Part shown: piece after piece, positions 28,797 through 38,009 of the stretch
Numbering within the stretch: position 1 is the first letter of the stretch
How the letters are laid out: every line of letters starts with the position of its first letter
Position numbers and translations under genes: made by a program
NCBI RefSeq assembly: GCF_900091565.1
Contig: NZ_FMCV01000008.1
Location: forward strand, 62,001-126,000
Origin: Micromonospora marina
GTDB taxonomy: Bacteria; Actinomycetota; Actinomycetes; Mycobacteriales; Micromonosporaceae
Direction of reading: 5' to 3'
Length of the DNA stretch: 64,000 nt
Notes under the pieces: model-generated
Databases searched by the model: none
What the model saw: the letters and a program-made list of their open reading frames with translations, nothing else
What the model was told of the DNA's origin: nothing

Positions 28797-29548
28797 CCGC
28801 TGCGCCGGCGCAGCGTCGCCGCGGCCAGCACCAGTGCCGCCACCGCCGCCCCGGCCACGATCGCCACGTCGCGCCACATGGTCGCGGTCGGTTCGGCGTG
28901 CGCGCCGACCTCCTGCAACGCCTCGACCGCGTACGACAGCGGCAGCGCGTCGCTGACCGCCTGGAGCCAGCCGGCCATCTGGTCGCGCGGCACGAACAGG
29001 CCGCACAGCAGCAGTTGCGGGGCCACCACCACCGGCATGAACTGGACCGCCTGGAACTCGGTGCGGGCGAACGCCGAGCAGAACAGCCCGAGCGCCACCG
29101 CGAGCACCGCGTTCACCCCGGCGATCAGCACGACCAGCCAGGCGCTGCCCGCGGTCTCCAGGCCGAACACCCGGTACGCGACGACCGAGGAGACGGTGGA
29201 CTGGAGCACCCCGGCCAGGCCGAACGCGATGCCGTACCCGAACAGCAGGTCGAGCTTGCCCAGCGGCGTGGTGAGCAGGCGCTCCAGGGTGCCCGTGGTG
29301 CGCTCGCGGAGCATGGCGATGCTGGTCACCAGGAACATGATGATGAACGGGAAGAAGCCCAGCATGATCAGGGCCACCCGGTCGAACGTGCTGGGCCCGC
29401 CGGGCGGGGCGGGCTGGTCGACGTACATGAAGTAGACGAGCGTGAGCAGCACCGACGGCACCACCACGAGCAGCGCCACGGTCCGCCGGTCGTGGCGGAG
29501 CTGGCGCAGGATGCGCCCGGTGGTGGCGGCCAGGATCCGTCCGTTCAT
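28793..29548 (-). CDS. ABC-2 type exporter permease
   Basis: This 251-residue integral membrane protein has six hydrophobic segments and the ABC-2 features RERTTGTLERLLTTPLGKLD and LPLSYAVEALQEVG. It forms the channel for the ATPase encoded just upstream; drugs, antibiotics and polysaccharides are typical cargo of this family. ATG 29548 overlaps the ATPase stop (ATGA) and its own stop overlaps the TetR start. No substrate clue beyond the TetR pairing. Confidence 0.92.
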   Translation of the reverse strand: MNGRILAATTGRILRQLRHDRRTVALLVVVPSVLLTLVYFMYVDQPAPPGGPSTFDRVALIMLGFFPFIIMFLVTSIAMLRERTTGTLERLLTTPLGKLDLLFGYGIAFGLAGVLQSTVSSVVAYRVFGLETAGSAWLVVLIAGVNAVLAVALGLFCSAFARTEFQAVQFMPVVVAPQLLLCGLFVPRDQMAGWLQAVSDALPLSYAVEALQEVGAHAEPTATMWRDVAIVAGAAVAALVLAAATLRRRSG

Positions 29549-30267
29549 CGCGTCTCCCCCTCGGCGTCGCGGATCAGGCGCAGGAACGCCTCCTCCAGGT
29601 CGTCGGTCCCGGTGGCGGCGCGGACCGCGGCCGGGGTGTCGTCGGCGACCAGGCGGCCCTCGCGGATGAGCAGCAGCCGGTCGCAGCGGGCGGCCTCGTC
29701 CATCACGTGGCTGGAGACCAGCAGCGTGGTGCCGTTCGCGGCCATGGCGTGGAACCGGGCCCACAGGTCGGCCCGCAGCACCGGGTCCTGCCCGACGGTG
29801 GGTTCGTCGAGGACCACCAGTTCGGGTTCGCCGACGAGTGCGCAGGCGAGCGAGGCGCGGCTGCGCTGGCCACCGGAGAGCGTGCCGACGAGCTGGTCGG
29901 CGGCGGTCGCCAGGCCGACATCGGCCACCGCGCGGTCGGCCTCGGCGCGGCCCCGGCCCTGGAGCACCGCGAAGTAGCGGGCGTTCTCCCGCACCGTCAG
30001 GTCGGCGTAGACGCTCGGCGCCTGGGTGAGGTAACCCACCCGGCGGCGCAGATCGGCCGAGCCGGCGGGGCGGCCGAGCACGTCGACGGCGCCGGAACCG
30101 ACCGTCTGCACGCCGACCACCGCGCGCATCAGCGTGGTCTTGCCGCTGCCGCTGGGCCCGAGCAGCCCGGTCACCGTGCCCCGGGGCACCCCGCAGCTGA
30201 TGCCGTGCAGCACCCGCCGCCCGCCCCGGTCGACCACCAGCTCGCGGACCGACACCGCGTCGTCCAT
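29545..30267 (-). CDS. ABC-2 exporter ATP-binding subunit
   Basis: This 240-residue ATPase has Walker A GPSGSGKTT (about 37-45), signature LSGGQRSR, Walker B ELVVLDEPTVGQDP and H-loop SSHVMDEA. It energises the permease encoded downstream. ATG 30267 was chosen; in-frame codons further upstream run through the operator region and into the divergent MerR gene. It is the first gene of the exporter-TetR operon. Confidence 0.93.
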   Translation of the reverse strand: MDDAVSVRELVVDRGGRRVLHGISCGVPRGTVTGLLGPSGSGKTTLMRAVVGVQTVGSGAVDVLGRPAGSADLRRRVGYLTQAPSVYADLTVRENARYFAVLQGRGRAEADRAVADVGLATAADQLVGTLSGGQRSRASLACALVGEPELVVLDEPTVGQDPVLRADLWARFHAMAANGTTLLVSSHVMDEAARCDRLLLIREGRLVADDTPAAVRAATGTDDLEEAFLRLIRDAEGETR

Positions 30268-30280
30268 GCTCGCCTCCGTC

Positions 30281-30316
30281 AATTCACCATGCGTTGAACT
30301 CAACGGTAGGTGAATT
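30281..30316. promoter_or_regulatory. Large dyad operator upstream of the ABC-2 exporter operon
   Basis: A 36-bp dyad has outer arms AATTCACC (30281-30288) and GGTGAATT (30309-30316). Its inner palindrome CGTTGA-AC-TCAACG (30292-30305) is perfect apart from a 2-bp spacer. It lies 14 bp upstream of the ATPase start and is the probable TetR binding site. Confidence 0.65.
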
Positions 30317-30338
30317 GTGTCCGCCCGGCAACGGGGAC

Positions 30339-30359
30339 TTGACTTCGAGTGCGCTCGAA
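30339..30359 (+). promoter_or_regulatory. MerR-type promoter/operator for the MerR gene
   Basis: A TTGACT -35 box (30339-30344) is followed at once by the inverted repeat TTCGAG-TGCG-CTCGAA (30344-30359), placed in the spacer as MerR proteins require. The -10 box is not obvious. Confidence 0.5.
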
Positions 30360-30376
30360 CTGGAAGCCTGGAGAGC

Positions 30377-30766
30377 GTGGACATCAGCACGCGGGAGACG
30401 AGCCTCACCGTGGGTGAGGCGGCCGAACGGGTCGGCCTGACCACCTACACGCTGCGCTGGTACGAGCAGGAGGGCCTGGTGGGTCGCGTCGGGCGGGACT
30501 CGTCGGGCCGCCGGCGCTACACCGAGTCCGACGTCAACTGGCTGTTCCTGCTCACCCGGCTGCGCCGCACCGGGATGCCGGTGCGCGACATGCGCCGCTA
30601 CGCCGAACTGGCCCGGTACGGCGACAGCACACTCGGCGCGCGACGGGCACTGTTCGAGGCGCACCGGGCCCGCGTACTGGCCCGGATGGCCGAGCTGGAG
30701 GAGGACCTGAAGATCCTCGAACACAAGATCGACGCTTACCGCCGGGCCGAGGAGGAATCAGCCTGA
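30377..30766 (+). CDS. MerR-family transcriptional regulator
   Basis: This 129-residue regulator has an N-terminal winged helix (about 10-75; LTVGEAAERVGLTTYTLRWY, then SGRRRYTESDVNWLF) and a C-terminal coiled coil (about 90-125) for dimerisation. It has no cysteine-rich metal-binding loop, so the ligand is unlikely to be a heavy metal; the short form resembles redox or aldehyde-responsive members. GTG 30377 has GGAGAG upstream. The dyad at 30344-30359 suggests autoregulation. It is divergent from the ABC-2 exporter. Confidence 0.88.
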   Translation: MDISTRETSLTVGEAAERVGLTTYTLRWYEQEGLVGRVGRDSSGRRRYTESDVNWLFLLTRLRRTGMPVRDMRRYAELARYGDSTLGARRALFEAHRARVLARMAELEEDLKILEHKIDAYRRAEEESA

Positions 30767-30808
30767 ACGCCCCAGCGCCGGACACCGGGTCCGGCAACGG
30801 TCATTGCG

Positions 30809-32173
30809 GTGAAGATCGGATTTGGGCACCATGACGCCGTGGGTCCAGCGCAGTTGCCCGACACCGCATTCCTCGACGACTGGGCCGCCCGCCTGCGGCA
30901 GGCCGCCGACCGGCCGGTCGTCGGGATCATGCTGCGCGGCAGTCACGCCCGGCGGGCCGCCACCGAGCACAGCGACGTGGACGTGGACGTGCTCGTGGTC
31001 GCCGACGACGGGCGGACGGCCGGCCCGGGGATCCGGCCGGCCACGTCCCGCCGCGGCACGCCGTACGCGGCCCGGCGGGCGTACCTGACCGAGTACGGTG
31101 GTCGCCTCGTGCACGTGTCGGTGGCGGCCCGCGACGTCCGCTCCTGGGTACGCCGCCTCGGCCAGCCCGCCGACTGGGCGTTCGGGCTCCCGGTCACCGC
31201 GCCCGCCCGGCTGCTGTGGGCCGTACCGGAATGGCGCCGCCGGATCGACCTGCCGGTGCTCTGCCAGCCCGCCGACGAGCCGCGCCTGGAGGAACTGGTC
31301 GCGACGCTCGGCAAGGTCGCCGCCGCCCGCGTGGCCGACGACCCGGTCGGGGTCCGGCTCGCCGCGGCCGACCTGGCCCGGCTCTGCCCCTCGGTGCTGC
31401 GGCCGGCCAATCCGTCGGTACGCGTGGTGTCCCGCCGGGCCGCCCTGACCGCCGCGCTGGACCTGCCGGTCGCCCCGCCCGGCTACCGCCACGACATGCT
31501 GCTCTGCCTCGGGCTGCGCGCCGGTGACCCGGCCGCTGTCGGCGCCGCCGCCGGACGGCTGGTCACCGGCATCCTCCCGCTGATCCGCCCGTACGCGGAC
31601 GAGATCGCCGCCACCCACGGCGCGGACCTGGCCGAGGCGCTGGTCGACGGCCGGGTGGACCGCTACCTCGGCGAGTTGGGCCGGGTGCTGCGGACGGTGC
31701 CGCCCGCCTCCCGGGACACGTCGGCGGTGCCCGGGCCGCGTGCGGGAGAATGGTCAACCGTGCCCGCCCCTGACGCGCCGCTGACCGGCGCCCCCGCTCC
31801 CGGCCCGGCCCGTCCGTCCCGGCTCGACCCGGCCATCGCGGCCAAGCTCCGCCGGACCCCGGACGGCCTCGTCGCCGCCGTGGTCCGCGCCCACGACTCG
31901 GGCGAGGTGCTGATGGTCGCCTGGATGGACGACGAGGCGCTGCACCGCACGCTCACCACCGGGCGGGCCACCTACTGGTCGCGCAGCCGCGGCGAGTACT
32001 GGGTCAAGGGCGCCACCTCGGGCAACCACCAGTACGTGCGCTCGGTGGCCCTCGACTGCGACGGCGACGCGTTGCTGGTCGGCGTCGAGCAGGTCGGCGC
32101 CGCCTGCCACACCGGGCAGCGCACCTGCTTCTTCACCGACCTGCCGGTCAGCTCGCCGGAGGTGACCCCGTGA
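30809..32173 (+). CDS. Nucleotidyltransferase domain in one open frame with phosphoribosyl-AMP cyclohydrolase
   Basis: One uninterrupted 454-codon frame holds two parts. Residues 1 to about 310 contain a polymerase-beta-type nucleotidyltransferase core ([20 protein letters not shown], with GS and the DxD metal pair, about 39-60) plus a helical region. Residues about 318-454 are HisI. No stop separates them. Either this is a real NTase-HisI fusion, or the upstream gene has lost its stop and HisI is made from GTG 31760, which has GGGAGAA upstream. The substrate of the NTase part is unknown. GTG 30809 or GTG 30839 could be the first start. The frame ends overlapping the trpE start. Confidence 0.75.
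   Translation: MKIGFGHHDAVGPAQLPDTAFLDDWAARLRQAADRPVVGIMLRGSHARRAATEHSDVDVDVLVVADDGRTAGPGIRPATSRRGTPYAARRAYLTEYGGRLVHVSVAARDVRSWVRRLGQPADWAFGLPVTAPARLLWAVPEWRRRIDLPVLCQPADEPRLEELVATLGKVAAARVADDPVGVRLAAADLARLCPSVLRPANPSVRVVSRRAALTAALDLPVAPPGYRHDMLLCLGLRAGDPAAVGAAAGRLVTGILPLIRPYADEIAATHGADLAEALVDGRVDRYLGELGRVLRTVPPASRDTSAVPGPRAGEWSTVPAPDAPLTGAPAPGPARPSRLDPAIAAKLRRTPDGLVAAVVRAHDSGEVLMVAWMDDEALHRTLTTGRATYWSRSRGEYWVKGATSGNHQYVRSVALDCDGDALLVGVEQVGAACHTGQRTCFFTDLPVSSPEVTP
31760..32173 (+). CDS. hisI: Phosphoribosyl-AMP cyclohydrolase (HisI), probable internal start
   Basis: HisI opens the adenine ring of phosphoribosyl-AMP in histidine synthesis. The 137-codon segment has all family motifs: [29 protein letters not shown], the metal aspartates in [10 protein letters not shown], and the zinc cysteines in [13 protein letters not shown]. 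The length is that of a normal monofunctional HisI, and GTG 31760 has GGGAGAA at 31744-31750, so it is the likely start if the protein is made separately from the upstream domain. Its TGA overlaps the trpE GTG; the hisI-trpE link is conserved in actinobacteria. Confidence 0.85.
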   Translation: MPAPDAPLTGAPAPGPARPSRLDPAIAAKLRRTPDGLVAAVVRAHDSGEVLMVAWMDDEALHRTLTTGRATYWSRSRGEYWVKGATSGNHQYVRSVALDCDGDALLVGVEQVGAACHTGQRTCFFTDLPVSSPEVTP

Positions 32174-33723
32174 CCGACGGCGCGGTCAGCCCGGACCGGT
32201 CCACCTTCGCCGACCTGGCCGCCCGCTGGCGGGTCGTGCCGGTGACCCGGCGGCTGCTCGCCGACGCGGAGACGCCGGTCGGGGTCTACCGCAAGCTGGC
32301 CGGCGGTCCCGGCTCGTTCCTGCTGGAGTCCGCCGAGCAGGGCGTCGGCTCGGCCGGCACCACCTGGTCGCGCTACTCGTTCATCGGCGTCCGCAGCAGC
32401 GCCACGCTCACCGAGCGCGACGGCGCGGCGAGCTGGACCGGCACACCACCGGCGGGCGTGCCCACCGGCGGCGACCCGGTCACCGTGCTCCGCGAGACCG
32501 TCGCCGCGCTCGCCGGGCCGGGCTGGGATCCGGCCGGTGACATGCCGCCGCTGACCGGCGGCCTGGTCGGCTACCTCGCCTACGACCTGGTCCGCCGCTT
32601 CGAGCGCCTGCCCGAGCTGACCGGGGACGAGCTGGACGTGCCCGAGCTGGGCATGATGCTCGCGACCGACCTGGTGGTCCTCGACCACTACGAGGGCTCC
32701 GCGATCCTGGTCGCCAACGCGGTGCTGCCGCCGCTCGACGACAGCGGCCGGGCGCAGTGGGTCGAGGCCGCGTACCACCACGCCGTCGGGCGCCTCGACG
32801 CGATGACCACAGCGCTGTCCCGGCCGATTCCGCCCATGGTCTCGACCGTCGGGCGCCCCGGCGTCGGCGAGGTGGTCAGCCGCACCCCCGAGGGCGGCTA
32901 CCCGGAGGCGGTGGAGGCGGCCAAGGAGGCGATCCGGGCCGGCGAGTGCTTCCAGATCGTGCTCAGCCAGCGCTTCGAGCGCCCCACCGACGCCGACCCG
33001 CTCGACGTCTACCGGGTGCTGCGCACCACGAACCCCAGCCCGTACATGTACCTGCTGCGCTTCGACGGCTTCGACATCGTCGGCTCGTCACCGGAGGCGC
33101 ACCTCAAGGTCAGCGCCGGGCCGGACGGGCGGCGGCGGGCGCTGCTGCACCCGATCGCCGGCACCCGTCCGCGTGGCGGCTCCCCGGACGGCGACGCCAA
33201 GCTCGCCACCGAGCTGCTCGCCGACCCGAAGGAACGCGCCGAGCACGTGATGCTCGTCGACCTGGGCCGCAACGACCTGGGCCGGGTGTGCCGGCCGGGC
33301 ACCGTCGAGGTGCCCGAGTTCGCCACCATCGAGCGCTACAGCCACGTCATGCACATCGTCTCCACAGTCGTCGGGGAGCTGCGCGACGACCGCACCGCGT
33401 TCGACGCGCTGGCCGCGACGTTCCCGGCCGGGACGCTCAGCGGTGCGCCCAAGGTGCGCGCCATGGAGATCATCGAGGAGCTGGAGCCGGTGCGGCGCGG
33501 TGTCTACGGTGGCACCGTCGGCTACTTCGCGTTCGGCGGCGACCTGGACATGGCCATCGCGATCCGGACCGCGCTGATCCGCGACGGCCGCGCCTACGTG
33601 CAGGCCGGCGCCGGGATCGTGGCCGATTCCGACCCCGCCGCCGAGGACCAGGAGACGCGCAGCAAGGCCGCCGCCGTCCTCGCCGCCATCGCGGCCGCCG
33701 AGACGCTGCGGGCGGCCCGGTGA
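32170..33723 (+). CDS. trpE: Anthranilate synthase component I
   Basis: This 517-residue chorismate-utilising enzyme makes anthranilate from chorismate, with ammonia from TrpG (not in the window). Motifs include the N-terminal tryptophan-binding region, [44 protein letters not shown] and YGGTVGYF near the end. GTG 32170 overlaps the hisI stop; there is no room for a leader-peptide attenuator before it, so control must come from further upstream or from tryptophan feedback inhibition. The TGA overlaps the next gene's GTG. Confidence 0.97.
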   Translation: MTDGAVSPDRSTFADLAARWRVVPVTRRLLADAETPVGVYRKLAGGPGSFLLESAEQGVGSAGTTWSRYSFIGVRSSATLTERDGAASWTGTPPAGVPTGGDPVTVLRETVAALAGPGWDPAGDMPPLTGGLVGYLAYDLVRRFERLPELTGDELDVPELGMMLATDLVVLDHYEGSAILVANAVLPPLDDSGRAQWVEAAYHHAVGRLDAMTTALSRPIPPMVSTVGRPGVGEVVSRTPEGGYPEAVEAAKEAIRAGECFQIVLSQRFERPTDADPLDVYRVLRTTNPSPYMYLLRFDGFDIVGSSPEAHLKVSAGPDGRRRALLHPIAGTRPRGGSPDGDAKLATELLADPKERAEHVMLVDLGRNDLGRVCRPGTVEVPEFATIERYSHVMHIVSTVVGELRDDRTAFDALAATFPAGTLSGAPKVRAMEIIEELEPVRRGVYGGTVGYFAFGGDLDMAIAIRTALIRDGRAYVQAGAGIVADSDPAAEDQETRSKAAAVLAAIAAAETLRAAR

Positions 33724-34277
33724 GCGCGCCCGGCACCACCGCGCCGGCCGCCCGCGGCCGGCGCGGACTCGCGTACGCGGTGCTGCTCTGCCTGGCCGGC
33801 GCGGGCCTGGCCGGCTGGGCGGTGACCCGGACCTGGGCGGTCGAGGTGACCGCGCGGGGGTCGCTGCCGTCCGGACGGGCCGAGCGCACCGGCACGGAGC
33901 TGCTGCCCTGGGTGCTGGCGCTGACCTACGTGGGACTCGCCGGCGGTGGCGCGGTGCTCGCCACCCGGGGCCGGCTGCGCCGGCTGCTGGGTGTGCTGCT
34001 GGCGGGCGTCGGCGTGGCGGTGGCGGCCGGCGGCGGGATCGGCCTGACCGAGGCCGGGGTGAGTCTCCGGTGGCCGGCGCTGGTGCTGGCCGGGGGCCTG
34101 GCCCTGGCGGCCGGCGGCGCGTTCACCGCGCTGCGTGGCGACGGCTGGCCGGCGATGGGTGCCCGGTACGAGCGGCGGTCCGACCCGGCGGACGAGCCCG
34201 GCCGGCCGGCGGTCGAGCGTGGCACCCGGGACGCGTGGGACGCGCTGGACCGGGGCGAGGACCCGACGGTCAGCTGA
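33720..34277 (+). CDS. Trp biosynthesis-associated membrane protein (TIGR02234)
   Basis: This 185-residue protein has four hydrophobic helices (about 15-35, 58-76, 82-100, 108-128) and a charged C-terminus. It follows trpE directly with a GTGA overlap, the standard place of the Trp_oprn_chp family, found only in actinobacterial trp operons. Its job is unknown; a role in tryptophan export or enzyme organisation has been guessed from location only. The last 8 bp overlap the convergent small gene. Confidence 0.88.
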   Translation: MSAPGTTAPAARGRRGLAYAVLLCLAGAGLAGWAVTRTWAVEVTARGSLPSGRAERTGTELLPWVLALTYVGLAGGGAVLATRGRLRRLLGVLLAGVGVAVAAGGGIGLTEAGVSLRWPALVLAGGLALAAGGAFTALRGDGWPAMGARYERRSDPADEPGRPAVERGTRDAWDALDRGEDPTVS

Positions 34278-34545
34278 CCGGCTGCGCCTCGCGGGCGTCG
34301 CGCCGCTGCCGGGCCGCGGCCCGTGCGGCGGCCAGCTCCGCCACCAGCCGCTCCAGCTCGCGGCGCTGCGCGGCGCGGGCCCGGTCGGCGCAGACCGCCT
34401 CCCAGGCGTTGCCCCGGGCGGTACGCATCCGGCCGTCACCGGCCGCCGCGCGTTCGAGCGTGTGCACCACGCCGACGGCGAGCGAGGCGACGGTGCGGGA
34501 GATGGTGGTCAAGCCGATGGTCTGGGTCGGCCCGTTGGCGCTCAT
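34270..34545 (-). CDS. Small helical protein of unknown function
   Basis: The 91-residue product has a helical N-terminus (TISRTVASLAVGVVHTLERA) and an Ala/Arg-rich coiled-coil-like C-terminus (about 48-88; LERLVAELAAARAAARQRRD). It is on the opposite strand inside the trp region and overlaps the 3' end of the trp membrane gene. Codon use looks coding (third positions mostly G/C) but the peptide has no recognised family. ATG 34545 follows GGATGGGG on the minus strand. It may be a real small gene or an antisense artefact. Confidence 0.45.
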   Translation of the reverse strand: MSANGPTQTIGLTTISRTVASLAVGVVHTLERAAAGDGRMRTARGNAWEAVCADRARAAQRRELERLVAELAAARAAARQRRDAREAQPVS

Positions 34546-34903
34546 GGTCACCCCATCCGAGATCGTTGGCGACGGTCGGCAGCCGCCGGCGTCGAGTGTG
34601 CCCGACGACGATGCTCCCGGGCGGACGTTTCGCCGCAGTGAAGCACAGGTCAACGCTGTCGCACCGGGGGCGACCTGGGCAGGGCCGGAGGTCCTTGAGC
34701 TTGGTCACAGCGGTCGCCCGGAACCCGTCCTGCGGGCCCGGAACGATCGTGGTGAGATAGGGGATGGGTGACGGTCGATGCCAGCGGTGGCGCTGCGTGA
34801 CATGGCGTTCACCGGAAGTCGGCCATCATGCCACAGCCCATGTCGTGAGGTGCGCCATACCCCCCGGCACTCGTCGCCAGGTGGCGCCCCCTAGCATCGG
34901 CCC
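34546..34903. other. Non-coding stretch before trpC
   Basis: This 358-bp gap contains the 5' region of the minus-strand small gene, a 9-bp direct repeat GCCCGGAAC (34716-34724 and 34736-34744) and the TAGCAT box of trpC (34892-34897). No convincing coding frame, tRNA or attenuator is seen. Confidence 0.5.
34892..34897 (+). promoter_or_regulatory. -10 box (leaderless) of trpC
   Basis: TAGCAT ends 6 nt before the trpC ATG at 34904, giving a transcript start at the start codon. It separates trpC-trpB-trpA from the hisI-trpE transcript. Confidence 0.5.
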
Positions 34904-35794
34904 ATGACGCCCGGAGAGGGGAGTCCGTTGGTGACTGCTGAGCATGCGCACGAGGAGGGGGACGACGCCGGAGCGGCGCCGTCCGCAGGGGTGCTCGACG
35001 AGATCCTGGCCGGCGTGCGGGAGGACGTCGCCCGGCGCCAGGAGCAGGTTCCGCTGGAGCGGATCCGGGAACTGGCCGCTGCCGCGCCGCCACCGCTCGA
35101 CGCGTACGCGGCCCTGCGCCGCCCCGGCGTCGCGGTGATCGCCGAGGTGAAGCGCTCGTCGCCGTCCAGGGGACGGCTGGCCGAGATCGCCGACCCGGCC
35201 GACCTGGCCGGGGACTACGCGGCAGGTGGCGCGCGGGCGATCAGCGTGCTGACCGAGGGCCGCTGGTTCGGCGGGTCGCTCGACGACCTCGCCGCGGTGC
35301 GGGCCGCGGTGAACGTGCCGGTGCTGCGCAAGGACTTCGTGGTCTCCAGCTACCAGGTGCACGAGGCCCGCGCGCACGGCGCCGACCTGGTGCTGCTGAT
35401 CGTGGCCGCGCTGGAGCAGAACGCGCTGGTCGGGCTGCTGGAGCGGATCGAGTCCCTCGGCATGACCGCGCTGGTCGAGGTGCACACCGAGGAGGAGGCG
35501 GACCGCGCCCTGGAGGCCGGTGCGCAGGTGATCGGCGTGAACGCCCGCGACCTGCGTACCCTGGAGGTCGACCGTTCGGTGTTCGAGCGGATCGCGCCGG
35601 GCCTGCCGAGCAGCGTCGTCAAGATCGCCGAGTCCGGGGTGCGCGGTCCGCACGACCTGATCCGGTACGCCTCCGCCGGCGCCGACGCCGTGCTGGTGGG
35701 CGAGGGCCTGGTCACCCAGAAGAGCCCGCGCGAAGCGGTCGCCGAGCTGGTCAACGCCGGTAACCACCCGGCCACGCCCCGCCCGGTGCGCTGA
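34904..35794 (+). CDS. trpC: Indole-3-glycerol-phosphate synthase
   Basis: This TIM-barrel of 296 residues closes the indole ring from CdRP. Catalytic residues are in [12 protein letters not shown] (Glu, Lys), VLRKDFV (Lys), IVAALEQ and [12 protein letters not shown], with [10 protein letters not shown] near the end. About 30 extra residues precede the usual start of the family ([16 protein letters not shown]); a GTG at 34931 inside them is an alternative. The TAGCAT box supports ATG 34904 as a leaderless start. The upstream isomerase step is done by PriA. Confidence 0.95.
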   Translation: MTPGEGSPLVTAEHAHEEGDDAGAAPSAGVLDEILAGVREDVARRQEQVPLERIRELAAAAPPPLDAYAALRRPGVAVIAEVKRSSPSRGRLAEIADPADLAGDYAAGGARAISVLTEGRWFGGSLDDLAAVRAAVNVPVLRKDFVVSSYQVHEARAHGADLVLLIVAALEQNALVGLLERIESLGMTALVEVHTEEEADRALEAGAQVIGVNARDLRTLEVDRSVFERIAPGLPSSVVKIAESGVRGPHDLIRYASAGADAVLVGEGLVTQKSPREAVAELVNAGNHPATPRPVR

Positions 35795-35828
35795 GCCGCC
35801 GGGCACCCGATCCGAGAGGACGCCCGCG

Positions 35829-37055
35829 ATGAGCGCCGCACCCGCAACCGGCCAGGTTCCCGACGCCGCCGGTCACTTCGGCCGGTTCGGCGGCCGGTTC
35901 GTCCCCGAGGCGCTCGTCGCCGCGCTCGACGAGCTGGACGCGGCGTACCGGAAGGCGATGGGCGACGAGGACTTCCTCGCCGAGTTCGACGCGCTGCTGC
36001 GCGACTACGCCGGTACGCCCTCGCTGCTCTACGAGGCCCGGCGGTTCTCCGCGCGGGTCGGCGCGCGGATCCTGCTCAAGCGGGAGGACCTCAACCACAC
36101 CGGCGCGCACAAGGTCCGCAACGTGCTGGGCCAGGCGCTGCTCACCAAGCGGATGGGCAAGCGGCGGGTCATCGCGGAGACCGGCGCCGGTCAGCACGGC
36201 GTCGCCACCGCCACCGCCGCCGCCCTGTTCGACCTGGAATGCGTCGTCTACATGGGCCAGGTGGACACCGAGCGGCAGGCGCTGAACGTGGCCCGGATGC
36301 GGATGCTCGGCGCCACAGTCGTCCCGGTGACGACCGGCTCGCGCACGCTCAAGGACGCGATGAACGAGGCGATGCGGGACTGGGTCGCCAACGTCGAGGA
36401 CACCCACTACCTGATCGGCACCGCCGCCGGACCGCACCCGTTCCCGGAGATGGTCCGCGACTTCGTGCGCGGCATCGGCGAGGAGGCGCGCCGGCAGTGC
36501 CTGGACCTGACCGGCGCGCTGCCGGACGCGGTGGCGGCCTGCGTCGGCGGCGGCTCCAACGCGCTGGGCATCTTCCACGCGTTCGTGCCCGACGCCGGGG
36601 TCCGGCTCTACGGCTTCGAGGCCGGCGGTGAGGGTGTCGGCACCGGCCGGCACGCCGCCAGCATCACCGGCGGCTCGTCCGGCGTGCTGCACGGCACCCG
36701 CACGTACGTCCTCCAGGACGCCGACGGGCAGACCATCGAGTCGCACTCGATCTCGGCCGGCCTGGACTACCCGGGCGTCGGCCCGGAGCACGCCTGGCTG
36801 CACGACACCGGCCGGGCCACCTACCTGCCGGTGGACGACGCCGACGCGATGGCCGCGTTCGAGTTGCTCTGCCGCACCGAGGGCGTGATCCCGGCGATCG
36901 AGAGCGCACACGCGCTCGCCGGCGCCCGTGCGATCGCCCCCCGGCTCGCCGAGGAGCTGGGCCGGGAACCGGTGATCGTGGTCAACCTGTCCGGCCGGGG
37001 CGACAAGGACGTGCACACCGCCGGCGCGTACTTCGGCATCCTCGACAAGGAGTGA
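35829..37055 (+). CDS. trpB: Tryptophan synthase beta chain
   Basis: This 408-residue PLP enzyme joins indole and serine. The Schiff-base lysine lies in [17 protein letters not shown], and [20 protein letters not shown] and [16 protein letters not shown] are the family motifs. It starts with ATG 35829 behind GAGAGGACG and is followed by trpA after four bases. It should form the alpha2-beta2 complex with TrpA. Confidence 0.97.
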   Translation: MSAAPATGQVPDAAGHFGRFGGRFVPEALVAALDELDAAYRKAMGDEDFLAEFDALLRDYAGTPSLLYEARRFSARVGARILLKREDLNHTGAHKVRNVLGQALLTKRMGKRRVIAETGAGQHGVATATAAALFDLECVVYMGQVDTERQALNVARMRMLGATVVPVTTGSRTLKDAMNEAMRDWVANVEDTHYLIGTAAGPHPFPEMVRDFVRGIGEEARRQCLDLTGALPDAVAACVGGGSNALGIFHAFVPDAGVRLYGFEAGGEGVGTGRHAASITGGSSGVLHGTRTYVLQDADGQTIESHSISAGLDYPGVGPEHAWLHDTGRATYLPVDDADAMAAFELLCRTEGVIPAIESAHALAGARAIAPRLAEELGREPVIVVNLSGRGDKDVHTAGAYFGILDKE

Positions 37056-37059
37056 CAGC

Positions 37060-37863
37060 GTGAGCCGCATCGGGGTCGCCTTCGACAAGGCGCGGGCGGA
37101 CGGGCGGGCGGTGCTGGTCGGCTGCATGCCGGCGGGCTTCCCGACCGTCGAGGGCAGCATCGCCGCCATGAAGGCCATGGTCGAGGCGGGCGTGGACGTC
37201 ATCGAGGTGGAGATCCCGTACTCCGACCCGGTGATGGACGGCCCGGTGATCCAGAAGGCGAGCGACATCGCGCTCGCCGGCGGCGTCCGCGTCGCCGACG
37301 CGCTGCGCGTCGTCGAGGCGGTCGCCGCGACCGGGGCGAGCGTGGTCACCATGACCTACTGGAACCCCATCGAGCAGTACGGCGTGGACGCGTTCGCCCG
37401 CGACATGGCCGCCGCCGGTGGCACCGGCCTGATCACGCCCGACCTGATCCCGGACGAGGCCGCCGAGTGGCTGGCCGCCTCCGACGCGCACGGCCTGGAC
37501 CGCACGTTCCTGGTTTCGCCGTCCTCGACCGACGCGCGGCTGCGGATGACTGTCGAGCACTGCCGCGGCTTCGTCTACGCCACCGCGATCATGGGGGTCA
37601 CCGGCGCCCGCGCGCAGACCTCCGAGGCGGCACCGGTCCTGGTCTCCCGGCTGCGCGAGGTCACCGACATCCCGGTCGGCGTGGGGCTGGGCGTGGGCAC
37701 CGGCGCGCAGGCCGCCACCGTCGCCGGGTACGCGGACGCGGTGATCGTGGGCAGCGCGCTGGTCCGTTGCGTGCTGGACGCTCCGGACCAGGCGGCCGGC
37801 CTGACCGCGCTGCGCAAGCTCAGCGCCGAGTTGGCCGACGGCGTCCGCAACCCCGCCCGCTGA
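37060..37863 (+). CDS. trpA: Tryptophan synthase alpha chain
   Basis: This 267-residue TIM barrel cleaves indole-3-glycerol phosphate to indole and glyceraldehyde-3-phosphate. The catalytic Glu and Asp lie in IEVEIPYSDPVMDGPVIQ, and VTMTYWNPIEQYG and GVGLGVGTGAQAATV are recognisable. The start is GTG 37060, four bases after trpB. A short hairpin follows its stop. Confidence 0.97.
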   Translation: MSRIGVAFDKARADGRAVLVGCMPAGFPTVEGSIAAMKAMVEAGVDVIEVEIPYSDPVMDGPVIQKASDIALAGGVRVADALRVVEAVAATGASVVTMTYWNPIEQYGVDAFARDMAAAGGTGLITPDLIPDEAAEWLAASDAHGLDRTFLVSPSSTDARLRMTVEHCRGFVYATAIMGVTGARAQTSEAAPVLVSRLREVTDIPVGVGLGVGTGAQAATVAGYADAVIVGSALVRCVLDAPDQAAGLTALRKLSAELADGVRNPAR

Positions 37864-37892
37864 CGGCCGGTTCGCCGAGGCTGCGCTGTCCA

Positions 37893-37911
37893 GCCCCGGC
37901 CGCACCGGGGC
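37893..37911 (+). terminator. Short hairpin after trpA
   Basis: GCCCCGG (37893-37899) pairs with CCGGGGC (37905-37911) around a 5-nt loop, 30 nt after the trpA stop. It could be a modest terminator for the trpC-B-A transcript. Confidence 0.45.
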
Positions 37912-37940
37912 CACCTGCTTGATCGACTCCATTCCGCCGA

Positions 37941-37964
37941 CCTGGCGTGGTCATGGACGCCAGG
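37941..37964. terminator. Second hairpin between trpA and the NUDIX gene
   Basis: CCTGGCGT (37941-37948) and ACGCCAGG (37957-37964) form a perfect 8-bp stem with an 8-nt loop. It lies 46 bp beyond the end of the convergent NUDIX gene and may serve both directions. Confidence 0.4.
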
Positions 37965-38009
37965 ACCGCCACTTCGCCGAACTGGTGCCGATCATGCGCG
38001 AGCGGGTGG

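Noticed and set aside
32000..32170. Tryptophan attenuator before trpE
   Set aside because: hisI coding sequence runs into the trpE start with overlap; there is no leader peptide with tandem Trp codons.
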